Below are positions 34,959-43,108 of a stretch of 47,938 nt of DNA, piece by piece. The DNA lies in NCBI GenBank assembly GCA_016840515.1, contig JAEOSF010000024.1, forward strand, positions 1-47,938, given 5' to 3'. This DNA comes from Candidatus Borrarchaeum yapensis (GTDB lineage Archaea; Asgardarchaeota; Sifarchaeia; Borrarchaeales; Borrarchaeaceae). Made by a program: the position numbers and the translations under genes. The notes beneath the pieces are model-generated. The model did no database searches. It was given only the letters and a program-made list of their open reading frames with translations, and had not been told where the DNA came from. The stretch's first letter is position 1; each line of letters opens with the position of its first letter.

Positions 34959-36632
34959 TCAATCGGTCTTATATTTTTTTACTACAAATTTTATATGCTT
35001 TTTGGCAAGTTTATGATCAGGATTGATTCTTAACGCCCTGCTATAACATTCAAGGGTCTTTTTGTAATCTTTTATTGAGAAATATGCAAAGCCCAATTTA
35101 AACCATGCTTCTGCATTCTTTGGGGTAATTTCTACAACTTTTTGATAACGTTTAACTGCTTTCTCATGCTTACCAAGACCGCTATATACAACCCCCATGT
35201 TGTACCACGCTAGTACATACCTAGAATTGAGTTCCACTGCTTTCTGGTAACACTCAAGTGTTGTTTTTGGGTTATTCAATTTATAATAAGCGTTTCCCAT
35301 GTTATGCCATATTTTATACAGTTCTGGAGCAATTCTTAGTGCTTTTTCATATTCTTCAATTGATTTTTGGTAATTTTTTTGCTTGAAATACGAATTTCCT
35401 ATCTCCAAATAATCTTCTAAAGATATCAGGTTTATAAAACCATTCTTTGAGTTTAAGAATTTTTGATATTGTGAATACTTCTGAATTGTGTCTTCTAGGC
35501 TTCTTTTTGATGGTTCATAACCTGGGTTGATCTTCAATGCAAATCTATAACAATATATTTCTTGAAAATAGTCACCTAAACCTCTATATGCAAGTCCCAT
35601 GCTATGCCATGCATTTACATATTCATTGTTGTACTCAATTGCCTTTTCATAGAAGTTGATAGCATTATTGTAATCGCCTAGTTTGTAATAAGAATCTCCT
35701 ATATTATTCCAGATTCTGTATTCTCTTGGGGACGCCTGTACTGCTTTCTTGTATTCTTCTATTGCATTTTGGTACATTTTTTGCTCAAAATATGCATTTC
35801 CTCTCTCTAAGTAGTTCTCGGCCGAAATCTCTACAGAATCTTTCTTTTGAGTAATCCCTTTTATAGGCAAGACGACCTCTTTTTCAACTTTGTCTTCCTC
35901 TTTTTCCGTCTTTTGTTCCCTTTCTTGCTCTTCCTTCATTAGTTTATCTTGATATTCTGATTGATTCTCAATAACTTCTTCCAACTTCTTTTTTACAATC
36001 TCATAGTTGGGATTGATTTTCAAGGCATTTTCATAACATTCAATCTCTAAAAAATGATCTCCTAACTCTCCGTAAGCTATTCCCATATTATACCATGCAC
36101 CTGCATACTCATGATTAATTTCCACTGCTTTCTGATAAGCATCAACTGCTTGCTCGTACCTGCCCAATTCTATGTTCGCTGCACCCATATTGCTCCATGC
36201 TAATGCATTCTTAGAGTCAATTTTTACGGCTTTTTTATAGACAGCAACTGCTTGTTCACATTTGCCTAATCTGTGATAGGAAATGCCCATTCGATTCCAT
36301 GCATCTACTAGATCTGGATTAATTTGTAATGCTTTTTGACAGCATTCAAGAGTTTTTTCATAGTCACCTATTTGAATGTAAGCATCTCCCAAGTTATTCC
36401 AAGCTAATGCATATTTTGGATTGAGCTTCACTGTTACTTTATATGAGGCTATCGCCTTTTTGTATTCACGTAAATTATGATAAGCAACACCTAAGCCATT
36501 CCATGCTGCATGGTAGTTTGAATCGATCTCTACTGCCTTTTCATATTCTTTTATGGCTTTTTTGTACTGACCTTGTGCCAGATAGTTGTCTCCTGTTTCA
36601 AAATACTCCTCTGGCGTATGCTTAGTATACAT
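34959..36632 (-). CDS. Long tetratricopeptide repeat protein, 557 aa
   Basis: About 14 TPR units in three blocks: residues ~5-215, ~275-400 and ~410-555. Each block begins YxExGNxYxxQxxYxxAIxEY and ends with a longer unit (ALKINPxYExxKxxLExxIxxxxxYQ), so the gene arose by duplication of a large multi-TPR module. A Lys/Glu-rich linker (225-270) joins the first two. No signal or membrane segment. It is a canonical 34-residue TPR set, unlike the 40-residue type at 11462. Scaffold for unknown partners. It starts ATG 36632; convergent with the GDPD-like gene, 26 bases apart. Confidence 0.9.
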   Translation of the reverse strand: MYTKHTPEEYFETGDNYLAQGQYKKAIKEYEKAVEIDSNYHAAWNGLGVAYHNLREYKKAIASYKVTVKLNPKYALAWNNLGDAYIQIGDYEKTLECCQKALQINPDLVDAWNRMGISYHRLGKCEQAVAVYKKAVKIDSKNALAWSNMGAANIELGRYEQAVDAYQKAVEINHEYAGAWYNMGIAYGELGDHFLEIECYENALKINPNYEIVKKKLEEVIENQSEYQDKLMKEEQEREQKTEKEEDKVEKEVVLPIKGITQKKDSVEISAENYLERGNAYFEQKMYQNAIEEYKKAVQASPREYRIWNNIGDSYYKLGDYNNAINFYEKAIEYNNEYVNAWHSMGLAYRGLGDYFQEIYCYRFALKINPGYEPSKRSLEDTIQKYSQYQKFLNSKNGFINLISLEDYLEIGNSYFKQKNYQKSIEEYEKALRIAPELYKIWHNMGNAYYKLNNPKTTLECYQKAVELNSRYVLAWYNMGVVYSGLGKHEKAVKRYQKVVEITPKNAEAWFKLGFAYFSIKDYKKTLECYSRALRINPDHKLAKKHIKFVVKKYKTD

Positions 36633-36750
36633 TCTAAAAAACCTTCACAAAGTCAAGTTAAATATGAAAATTATTGCTTCAACTTATTTTTAGTTTCTGG
36701 AAAACATTTCCACAATATTTTTTAGAAACCGCACTTCGGTTTATTATCTC

Positions 36751-36873
36751 AATTTAGAGAGATTGCACTATTTCAGCAAAGTTCTAGATGAAGAACTTGA
36801 TTCTCTTGATTAGATCATAACAGAACTGTTTGATGAACTGGTAAATATAACTAAGAACGAAGATGGATCGTAA
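36751..36873 (+). pseudogene. Decayed coding fragment, ~40 codons
   Basis: One frame reads NLERLHYFSKVLDEELDSLD, a TAG, then IITELFDELVNITKNEDGS and TAA. The two helical, acidic stretches look like former coding sequence broken by a nonsense change and without a start. The family is not recognised. The rest of the 359-base gap (36633-36991) shows only AT-rich sequence. Confidence 0.3.
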
Positions 36874-36991
36874 AAAAACACAGTTCAACTTATTTTTATT
36901 TTTACTCGCTATTGTTTTTCGAAAAAGTGAATGGAACAATCTTTGCACTTAAGGGATTTTACTTAAGGGGACTAAAATCTCAAAATCTAAC

Positions 36992-37303
36992 TTAATGGGA
37001 TAAATTAGCGTTGTAAATAACAATGTCTTTGTTTAGGGGATTAACACTAGCTGCATAACCATTTGTTGAGGTTATTTTTTCAACTATTTTCTCAAATGCG
37101 TAGTGGTTCTTTACGTTTCTTAACGTGATTTTATCATGGACGTCTAATAAATCTAGAAGTAACTGGGTACAAATGCCCTTTCCTTGGTAGTCTGGTTCGA
37201 TTTGGATGTCGTCTATGAATAATTTTCTGCCATTTGTAAACGTATAATAGCCTACGATCTGTCCACTAGATATAATATCCTCTATCATTCTATATTCCAC
37301 CAA
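36992..37303 (-). CDS. GNAT-type acetyltransferase, short or N-truncated
   Basis: The central IDDIQIEPDYQGKGICTQLL is motif A of GCN5-related N-acetyltransferases (Q-x-x-G-x-G/A acetyl-CoA loop), and the strand IVGYYTFTNG precedes it. GTG at 37303 or ATG at 37288 (M6) may start. At 103 aa it is shorter than typical GNATs (~140-160): strand 1 and helix 1-2 are missing. The upstream 300 bases show decayed coding on the same strand, so this could be the surviving end of a larger gene. Substrate unknown. Confidence 0.55.
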   Translation of the reverse strand: MVEYRMIEDIISSGQIVGYYTFTNGRKLFIDDIQIEPDYQGKGICTQLLLDLLDVHDKITLRNVKNHYAFEKIVEKITSTNGYAASVNPLNKDIVIYNANLSH

Positions 37304-37605
37304 AATGCGTAAATTTAGGCTTTAATTCACGCTTTATTCGATTTCCAAAAAATTCGCGTTAATACATCGCTTTCATAGATGCAATAGTTGGAATATAAAG
37401 CTTAAATGTAGTTGCTCTTTCTTGGATCTCAGGATGAGTATGCCGTATGAATGTTACCTTTTAAAGTTTCTGGTAAAGTCATCCACTACTTTATCGACTA
37501 TATCAAATCTAATATTTTTCTATACATTAGCTATTAGCACAAGCGATATCTCAATTGTGAATAACGTTGTATTACTTTTGAATATAATTAGATCTTCAAC
37601 AAACT
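37304..37605 (-). other. Intergenic with decayed minus-strand coding
   Basis: In the minus sense short runs look like former protein: RFDIVDKVVDDFTRNFKR followed by TAA, then in another frame EIQERATTFKLYIPTIASMK ending in TAA. No intact ORF of the right size. Probably the wreck of one or two genes between the small CxxC protein and the GNAT gene. Confidence 0.3.
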
Positions 37606-37982
37606 TTAGGGTTCCATTGAAAATGTAACAATGGCACCTTCATCAATTTCTTCAATTTCTGTGATCTTGGCTTTCAGATTAACATCTTCTAACAAGAACC
37701 GAAAATCATCAAAATAGTCGTAGAAGCCACATGTATAGCAAAAGTGTCCCTTAAACTCAATGTTAAAACTGCTGTTGTCGACTGAGACCAATCGCGCTAC
37801 AACTTCAGGAGTTCGATATTTGTTGTATTCTTCGATTGTTTGTGTTAGTATTTTTTCCAATGACTGCTTATTCAAGAGGGATACTTCCACGTCAAGTTTA
37901 GTATAGATTGAATTAGCTATCTGTTTATTTCTGCTTCAACCAGTTCTCTAGCCAACTTCTCAATGATACTATCCTTTACCAT
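37606..37982 (-). CDS. Small CxxC protein, last gene of the Fd/NadC/MoCF operon; apparent frameshift
   Basis: The main frame gives 94 aa from GTG 37890, containing FCYTCGFYDYFDDF and a C-terminal beta-rich part. Upstream, ATG at 37982 (12 bases after the MoCF stop) opens MVKDSIIEKLARELVEAEIN, which stops at TAG 37917. The main frame itself reads KQIANSIYTKLDVEVSLLNK across that stop back to a TGA. Joining them by a one-base shift around 37925-37935 (gaaataaacag) gives a smooth ~124-aa protein, so a frameshift (real or sequencing) is likely. If not, GTG 37890 is the start. Function unknown. Confidence 0.5.
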
Positions 37983-37994
37983 AGATTAAGTCTT

Positions 37995-38873
37995 CTAACA
38001 TTTCGGAATGTACTTTTTTTTGATAGTTCTTGCAATTTTATCGGCCAACTCGTATTTATCAAACTCCATATTCAATTCCTCAATCAGTTTCTCCAAACTT
38101 AACTTTACCTCATCATTGGGACCTGGAAGCGATACTATGATAGATGGGGCGAAAGTCCCAACACCGATCATCACACCAGTTTTTGCATGCCTGCCTGTAC
38201 CTTGATGGAACTTCATAATGTATGCAGTTGCAGCTTTAGGATCGATCCTTCTTAAAGCTTCAATTGTTCGATCCTTAGCTTCAGCCCCTACACCACCTGT
38301 CGTTATAATTAAACCGTATCCTTCATCTATAGAATTCATAATGGCCGCAGCTATTTGATATTCATCATCTGGTAATGCAGGGCCTATAGTTACCTTATAT
38401 CCTTCACTTACGAGTCTTTCTTTTATGTAAGGAGAATTTGTATCTTTGATAACATCTTTCCTTACCTCTTCTCCCGTCGGGAAGACCATACATCTTCTCG
38501 ATATTTTTTGTAGCAACTCATCAGCGATATCTTTTGTTTTAGTTAAAACCTTACGAGCGAACTGTTCGTCTAGTTCTATAAATCCCAAAACGCCCTCAGA
38601 ATGGATACTTGTTTTATCAGAAATTTCAACTCCTGAAATACTTCCTAAGTTCTTTAGCAACTCTTTTTTCTTTCCGTATATGTGTTCAGCTTTAACTGTA
38701 TTTCTTAAAACGTCAATCACAACATGATCTGGCCCTGCATCTGTGACAAACACTTCTTCCATTTTGAGACCAAGCGTCTCTGAAACAACCTTTGCAAGTT
38801 CACTTAAATTTACTTTTCTCAAACTAATGTCTGTAATCCACAATTCCGTTTTACCGAGAAGATTGACTTCCAT
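37995..38873 (-). CDS. Molybdopterin-binding (MoCF/CinA-like) domain protein
   Basis: Residues ~125-290 form the MoCF fold (PF00994): TGEEVRKDVIKDTNSPYIKE, PALPDDEYQIAAAI and the hallmark ITTGGVGAEAKDRTIEAL. The N-terminal ~120 residues are a distinct alpha/beta domain not seen in MoaB/MoeA/CinA, starting MEVNLLGKTELWITDISLRK. MoCF domains bind molybdopterin or, in CinA, cleave ADP-ribose/NMN-type nucleotides. Its start overlaps the NadC-like stop (TAATG, 38873), so the two are coupled. A nucleotide- or pterin-linked cofactor role is inferred. Confidence 0.75.
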   Translation of the reverse strand: MEVNLLGKTELWITDISLRKVNLSELAKVVSETLGLKMEEVFVTDAGPDHVVIDVLRNTVKAEHIYGKKKELLKNLGSISGVEISDKTSIHSEGVLGFIELDEQFARKVLTKTKDIADELLQKISRRCMVFPTGEEVRKDVIKDTNSPYIKERLVSEGYKVTIGPALPDDEYQIAAAIMNSIDEGYGLIITTGGVGAEAKDRTIEALRRIDPKAATAYIMKFHQGTGRHAKTGVMIGVGTFAPSIIVSLPGPNDEVKLSLEKLIEELNMEFDKYELADKIARTIKKKYIPKC

Positions 38874-39685
38874 TACACCACATCCAGTTTCAGGTCGAGC
38901 ATGGGGGCGTCAATTATTGCCCTTCCAACATCAAGAATATCTACATCAAAGTTGAGATAGTCTGGTATGCTTTCTAAAGATATAGAACCGCTAAACGCTA
39001 ATTTTACTGATTCTCTGATCCCAAAATCTTTCAATTTTATAGATACTAATGTGATATCCTCTTTCTTCCCTGTATCTATCATAATAATATCTGAACCCGA
39101 AGATCCTGCTACTAAAGCCTCCTTCCAAATCTCATTAGTCTCACCTTTAAGCTGTACAACCTTAATCATATCAAATTCTTCTACAGCTTCAAGCGTTTCT
39201 TTTATACCTCCAAACATCCTGATATAGTTTTTATCTAAATAAATAAAAGGATCGGAGGAAATTCTTATATCCACGCCACCTATTTTGATTGCTTCCCTGA
39301 TCTCGAATTTTATCTGATAGGGCATTTTCTTCCAACCTCCACATACAATACGAATTTTTCCCCCAGATAGTTTGACGGCTTTTTTGGCGGCAGTAGCAAT
39401 GCCGGATGTTTTAGAAATGAGACCAATGAGTATATCTTCAGCAATAGCTATTTGCTTGGGTGTTCCTATTAGTTTTGCGATTATATCATTATCCTCTAGC
39501 TCATCACCTTCTGAAAAAAAGGGTTCTATCTTCAATCCCAACTCCATAGCCTTGTTAACGATTCGCTTAATCCCTGCAACCACACCTCTCTCGGCTGTCC
39601 AAATTTCTGCTTCGACTCTCTTATTTAAAATATTATGGAAGATATGATCTCTCAGATCAGTATTTTGATCATATCTTATCCCCAA
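38873..39685 (-). CDS. NadC/ModD-like phosphoribosyltransferase
   Basis: The fold order is that of quinolinate phosphoribosyltransferase: an N-terminal barrel-sandwich part (AEIWTAERGVVAGIKR, FFSEGDELEDND, AEDILIGLISKTSGIATAAK) and a TIM-like C-terminal part ending FDVDILDVGRAIIDAP, like NadC's DIISVGxLT. 270 aa, normal. But the TR and HRK substrate-binding residues of NadC are not obvious (GGWKKMPYQIKFE replaces xTRKTxPGLR), so the acceptor may differ from quinolinate; ModD-type annotation is equally fair. TTG start with GAGGGG eight bases upstream; it overlaps the 482-aa gene by 17 bases. Confidence 0.7.
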   Translation of the reverse strand: MGIRYDQNTDLRDHIFHNILNKRVEAEIWTAERGVVAGIKRIVNKAMELGLKIEPFFSEGDELEDNDIIAKLIGTPKQIAIAEDILIGLISKTSGIATAAKKAVKLSGGKIRIVCGGWKKMPYQIKFEIREAIKIGGVDIRISSDPFIYLDKNYIRMFGGIKETLEAVEEFDMIKVVQLKGETNEIWKEALVAGSSGSDIIMIDTGKKEDITLVSIKLKDFGIRESVKLAFSGSISLESIPDYLNFDVDILDVGRAIIDAPMLDLKLDVV

Positions 39686-41117
39686 TTTTCATTCCCCTCT
39701 GCCTGCACCATTTCGGCATAGACTTTTGCTCAACCGCTTTATTGACTTCAAAAGTTTTTTCAACTAATTCTTCTGCGAGTGGTGTACTCACATTTATTGC
39801 TCCAGGAGCTCCATCAAAAATTAATATCTTATCCGTATCAGCAATCCTTGCTGCAAATTCGATCGCCGTTTGTAGATCCTTTGCAACTACGGCGTGCCTC
39901 ATAAACTCAATGTTTTGGGGATCCTTCTCGAATACATCTGCCTGATGTTCGCCTACAACGATTGTGGGAATCATTTTAGCCCAGAAAACGCTTGGGTACC
40001 CGCCCCAAGCATAATTTATTACCATCGCCTTAATCGCAGGATTTACCGGCGGGGTATCTGGAATCAAAGGTCTGTCATCTTTTCCATAAAATGCCTCAGT
40101 GTACCAAGTGTAACCTGGTAAAGGATAATCCAAGTCAAATATATCCACGCTTGATGCTGATAAATTCGCAAAAATCATACCTGCGGAGAAGACATATGGA
40201 ATCGGTGCTTGGAAATCTAAAACAACGATACATTCATCAATTCGGCTAAGTAAACTCAGGATTTTTCCGTAATATCTGAAATTATCAATCGTTAACCTTT
40301 CATCTAAAGCAAAAAGGTCATTGTCCGCATCCACACCAGCAATTCCAGCGGGTGTTGGTTTTAGAAATGTTGCAAAAGTCCACTTGTTCTGTACAAACTC
40401 AGAGTTGAAAATGGCTCTTGCAACAAAGTTCGCACCTCTTGGTCCTAAATTGTGATGATAAGTAGATCTAGTTTCAATCCTTGCATAAGACATTCCAAAT
40501 GGTTTTACGGCCCTATCGACATGTCTATGAAAGTGAATCTCTCTTACATCGCTATTATGCGCATGGACTATCCAGTCAGCGTCATAGCATTTTTTAATGC
40601 CATATAACGTTCCAATCTCGGTTTCTATTGGTATTCCTTCATCAATGGGAGTAACACCTTTCGCTTTACCTTTACCAAAGTACTCATCCAAACCAAATCT
40701 TCGTATATATTCGTCAGATTCTCTGAATCTCAAACCAACTCCAACTTTAAGACGGATATTCTCCGAACCTGTTTTCTCTGCAATAACATCTTTAATTGCT
40801 TTGAGCATTTCGGCATATGGTTCTCCCCCAGCAAGTAGGAATCCATGATGGGATCCAAGTATATTCACGGAATCTTCAGGTTTTATCATACTCATATCCA
40901 CATTTGCGAGGGCATCTACGGTTGCTTCTCTAACCGCTTTGATTCCCCTCTCACTAGGATAGATATTCTCTGGTATGTCACGGAACAACTCTCTTACTCT
41001 TAGTGACACGATGTTTTCTAAATCGCAGGCTCTAGTTTTTATATGGTCAGGATCAGGTCCGTATCTAGATTGTTTAGGAAGAAGAGGTCTTACAGGCTTC
41101 TCTAATTTAACAACCAT
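39669..41117 (-). CDS. Unrecognised 482-aa protein, faint LarA/DUF2088-like features
   Basis: Visible blocks: SVNILGSHHGFLLAGGEPYA, KVGVGLRFRESDEYIRRFG, WIVHAHNSDVREIHFHRHVD, TYHHNLGPRGANFVARA, GGYPSVFWAKMIPTIVVGEH and ILIFDGAPGAINVSTPLAEE. The order of an LGLHR-like turn, an E/DE-R-FG unit, and a His-rich segment recalls lactate racemase LarA (DUF2088), which uses the nickel-pincer nucleotide, but the catalytic GTHR is GLRFR here, so I hold this loosely. Soluble, His-rich, probably a metal- or cofactor-binding enzyme. GGTGGTGAT precedes ATG; 13 bases after the ferredoxin gene. Partner NadC-like gene overlaps its end. Confidence 0.55.
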   Translation of the reverse strand: MVVKLEKPVRPLLPKQSRYGPDPDHIKTRACDLENIVSLRVRELFRDIPENIYPSERGIKAVREATVDALANVDMSMIKPEDSVNILGSHHGFLLAGGEPYAEMLKAIKDVIAEKTGSENIRLKVGVGLRFRESDEYIRRFGLDEYFGKGKAKGVTPIDEGIPIETEIGTLYGIKKCYDADWIVHAHNSDVREIHFHRHVDRAVKPFGMSYARIETRSTYHHNLGPRGANFVARAIFNSEFVQNKWTFATFLKPTPAGIAGVDADNDLFALDERLTIDNFRYYGKILSLLSRIDECIVVLDFQAPIPYVFSAGMIFANLSASSVDIFDLDYPLPGYTWYTEAFYGKDDRPLIPDTPPVNPAIKAMVINYAWGGYPSVFWAKMIPTIVVGEHQADVFEKDPQNIEFMRHAVVAKDLQTAIEFAARIADTDKILIFDGAPGAINVSTPLAEELVEKTFEVNKAVEQKSMPKWCRQRGMKIGDKI

Positions 41118-41130
41118 CTTTAATCACCAC

Positions 41131-41748
41131 CTATTTCGCACTATCTAAAAGTTTCTTCAGCAGTGCTTTATCCTCATCAAAATAAAATCCTCTAGCCGAA
41201 TATTTTTGGATAATTTCTTCGGAGATATCCCATACGGTAGGAGTGATTCCATACCACTGCCAACCTTTCTCAACGGGCTTGGGTTCAATTCCAGCAGCTT
41301 TAAGGAGCCGAAGAATGGGTTCAATGCATTCAACTTTACACCCAGTCCTAACACCAGTTTTTATTGAGATTTCTTCGGGCGAGGTTGCTCCTAACAAAAT
41401 TGCTGCAGCCACTTCATCCGCCCTTGTTCCAGTACAGAAACATACTATCTGTTCTGGATGTATTTTTGCTTCAAAACAAAGTTCAGCTATCTCTTTTTCA
41501 TCTACTAACCTAGGATCAACACCTATAATCTTGGACTCCTCTAAAGTTTTCAATGCAATTGCTCCCTCGAAATCACATCTTTCAACACATGCCCCACATC
41601 CCGCACATGTATTCAGATCGACAACTGCGCGTTTCTCTTTTTTCTCTCCAAAAATCTTTATGGATAAAGTGGGACACACTTTTTCACAAATCTTACAACC
41701 CGTACATATTTCAGAATTAACCTCAGCATACATATTTACAACTCTCAT
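41131..41748 (-). CDS. Ferredoxin plus BFD-like [2Fe-2S] protein, 205 aa
   Basis: A 2x[4Fe-4S] ferredoxin domain (C15, C18, C21, C25 and C48, C51, C54, C58) is followed by a BFD-like domain with CFC (103, 105) and CKVEC (137, 141), so three clusters in all. Here the last pair is CX3C instead of the usual CX4C. The C-terminal ~55 residues (WYGITPTVWDISEEII...) are of unknown type. First gene of a five-gene operon; GGAGGAG lies five bases before ATG. It likely supplies electrons to the 482-aa protein. Confidence 0.85.
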   Translation of the reverse strand: MRVVNMYAEVNSEICTGCKICEKVCPTLSIKIFGEKKEKRAVVDLNTCAGCGACVERCDFEGAIALKTLEESKIIGVDPRLVDEKEIAELCFEAKIHPEQIVCFCTGTRADEVAAAILLGATSPEEISIKTGVRTGCKVECIEPILRLLKAAGIEPKPVEKGWQWYGITPTVWDISEEIIQKYSARGFYFDEDKALLKKLLDSAK

Positions 41749-41870
41749 GCAATCTCCTCCTTAGAATGTTTCTTTTTCAAGAAGGATATCTCCACATCAA
41801 TTTTAATTATCGAAAAAAATACAGAAGCATTTCAATTTTATCATGATATACTAGAGGTCTATTAAGTTTA

Positions 41871-41927
41871 ATGGATGACGATAGTAGTGAACAATTTAAG
41901 AGCAATGATATCAACATCAGTTTATGA
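41871..41927 (+). CDS. Possible 18-aa leader ORF
   Basis: ATG 41871 reads MDDDSSEQFKSNDINISL and its TGA overlaps the ATG of the next gene (ATGA, 41924-41927). A gatatact TATA-like element ~25-30 bases upstream would make it nearly leaderless. Overlap suggests translation coupling; coding status is unproven. Confidence 0.3.
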   Translation: MDDDSSEQFKSNDINISL

Positions 41928-42652
41928 GTCTTTCAAGAAAGCAAATATTAGTTATCGGTGGTGGGGAAGTCGGATATAACGCGCTTACGTTTTGTAGGAG
42001 AAACAACTTTGCTGTTATAATCATTGATAGTAACCCGCATTGCAAAGTTCGTTCAGAAGTAGATTTGTTTGAAATGAACTACGATTTCGATAAAATCAAA
42101 CAAATTCAGGCGGGTAAATCAATATTATTTGTCATTAATGAGAGCTTAAATGAATTACTCAGTTTACTTCAAAGATTTGAGTTTGCATACATCATCCCTG
42201 CCATCCCTGTACATGCAATGGCGAAATTAACGTATGCTTACTTAAATCAAAAAGATATAGAAGTGAGACCAGCGCCTGATTTGATTAAGCTAATAAAAAA
42301 AAGAATAGCACCTAGTTTAATTCACTGTTATAATGAACAAGATGGAATTATCGTTGCTAGTTTCATGCCTGCTGGTCAGAATTGTTCTCCAAATTGCAAT
42401 GAATCCATGAAATGCCCAGTAACAGGAATCACAAAACCAAAACCCTTGTATGAACTTTTCAAAGATGCCTGTGTTGGGTTTCCAGCAAAGATACTAGTCA
42501 GTGAGCAGTTAGAACCGAATTTGGGGGGTATTCCAGGAAGTTCGGTTAAAGAACTGTTCCAATTTCTTAATTTGTTGAATGATCAAATGATTATTGGAAC
42601 CTCTTGTATTTGTCACGGCATAATAAACGCGATCGAACTTCAAACTTCTTGA
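41924..42652 (+). CDS. Cys-rich Rossmann-fold protein, 242 aa
   Basis: The N-terminal ILVIGGGEVGYNALTF (8-23) and VIIIDSNPHC with an acidic residue at the end of strand 2 show a TrkA-N/siroheme-synthase-like NAD(P)-binding fold. The C-terminal half carries Cys residues at 154, 158, 164, 183, 228 and 230 (NCSPNCNESMKCPVTG, SCICHG), fit for an Fe-S cluster or zinc. I do not recognise the family. Divergent from the Fd/NadC/MoCF operon across 175 bases, so it may be related to it. Start by ATGA overlap with an upstream short ORF. Confidence 0.7.
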   Translation: MSLSRKQILVIGGGEVGYNALTFCRRNNFAVIIIDSNPHCKVRSEVDLFEMNYDFDKIKQIQAGKSILFVINESLNELLSLLQRFEFAYIIPAIPVHAMAKLTYAYLNQKDIEVRPAPDLIKLIKKRIAPSLIHCYNEQDGIIVASFMPAGQNCSPNCNESMKCPVTGITKPKPLYELFKDACVGFPAKILVSEQLEPNLGGIPGSSVKELFQFLNLLNDQMIIGTSCICHGIINAIELQTS

Positions 42653-42859
42653 AAAATCACTGAACGTTTTGATAATCGCTTCAGTTGCATGAAACTCTTG
42701 TTTAACGCAGTTAAAATAATACCAAGTCCGTCATTAACTAGTCAAAGAGACCTTTTCAGAAGTTTAAACTTAAGTTATGATGATGAAAAAAATAATGAGG
42801 TTTGTTTTTAGTTCTGTTGCGCTACACGGTAGATATCATTTTTTGCCTACTACCCACTA

Positions 42860-43021
42860 CTAATCAGTTGGTTCGAAAGCATCTTTATCGGCCCCGCATA
42901 CAGGACATAGCCAGTCATCTGGGAGGTCTTTAAAAGGTGTGCCTGGCGCTACACCAGAATCTGGATCTCCTGCTTTGGGATCATATATATAACCGCAGAC
43001 TGAACATTGGTATTTTTGCAT
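42860..43021 (-). CDS. Rubredoxin, 53 aa
   Basis: [20 protein letters not shown] begins a complete classic rubredoxin with CSVCGY and CPVCGA (C6, C9, C39, C42), the Fe(SCys)4 site, and the [15 protein letters not shown] core. GAGGGATG lies just before the ATG at 43021. Single-electron carrier of the cytosol, likely the donor to the superoxide reductase (16834) and possibly to rubrerythrin-type proteins. 87 bases downstream of the membrane-protein gene on the same strand. Confidence 0.97.
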   Translation of the reverse strand: MQKYQCSVCGYIYDPKAGDPDSGVAPGTPFKDLPDDWLCPVCGADKDAFEPTD

Positions 43022-43108
43022 TCACATCCCTCTAGGTATACTATTCTTCTCATAGAGGTTTCTTCATATTTAAACAATAAAGACGAAAAAGAAAAAATTG
43101 ATATTGAG

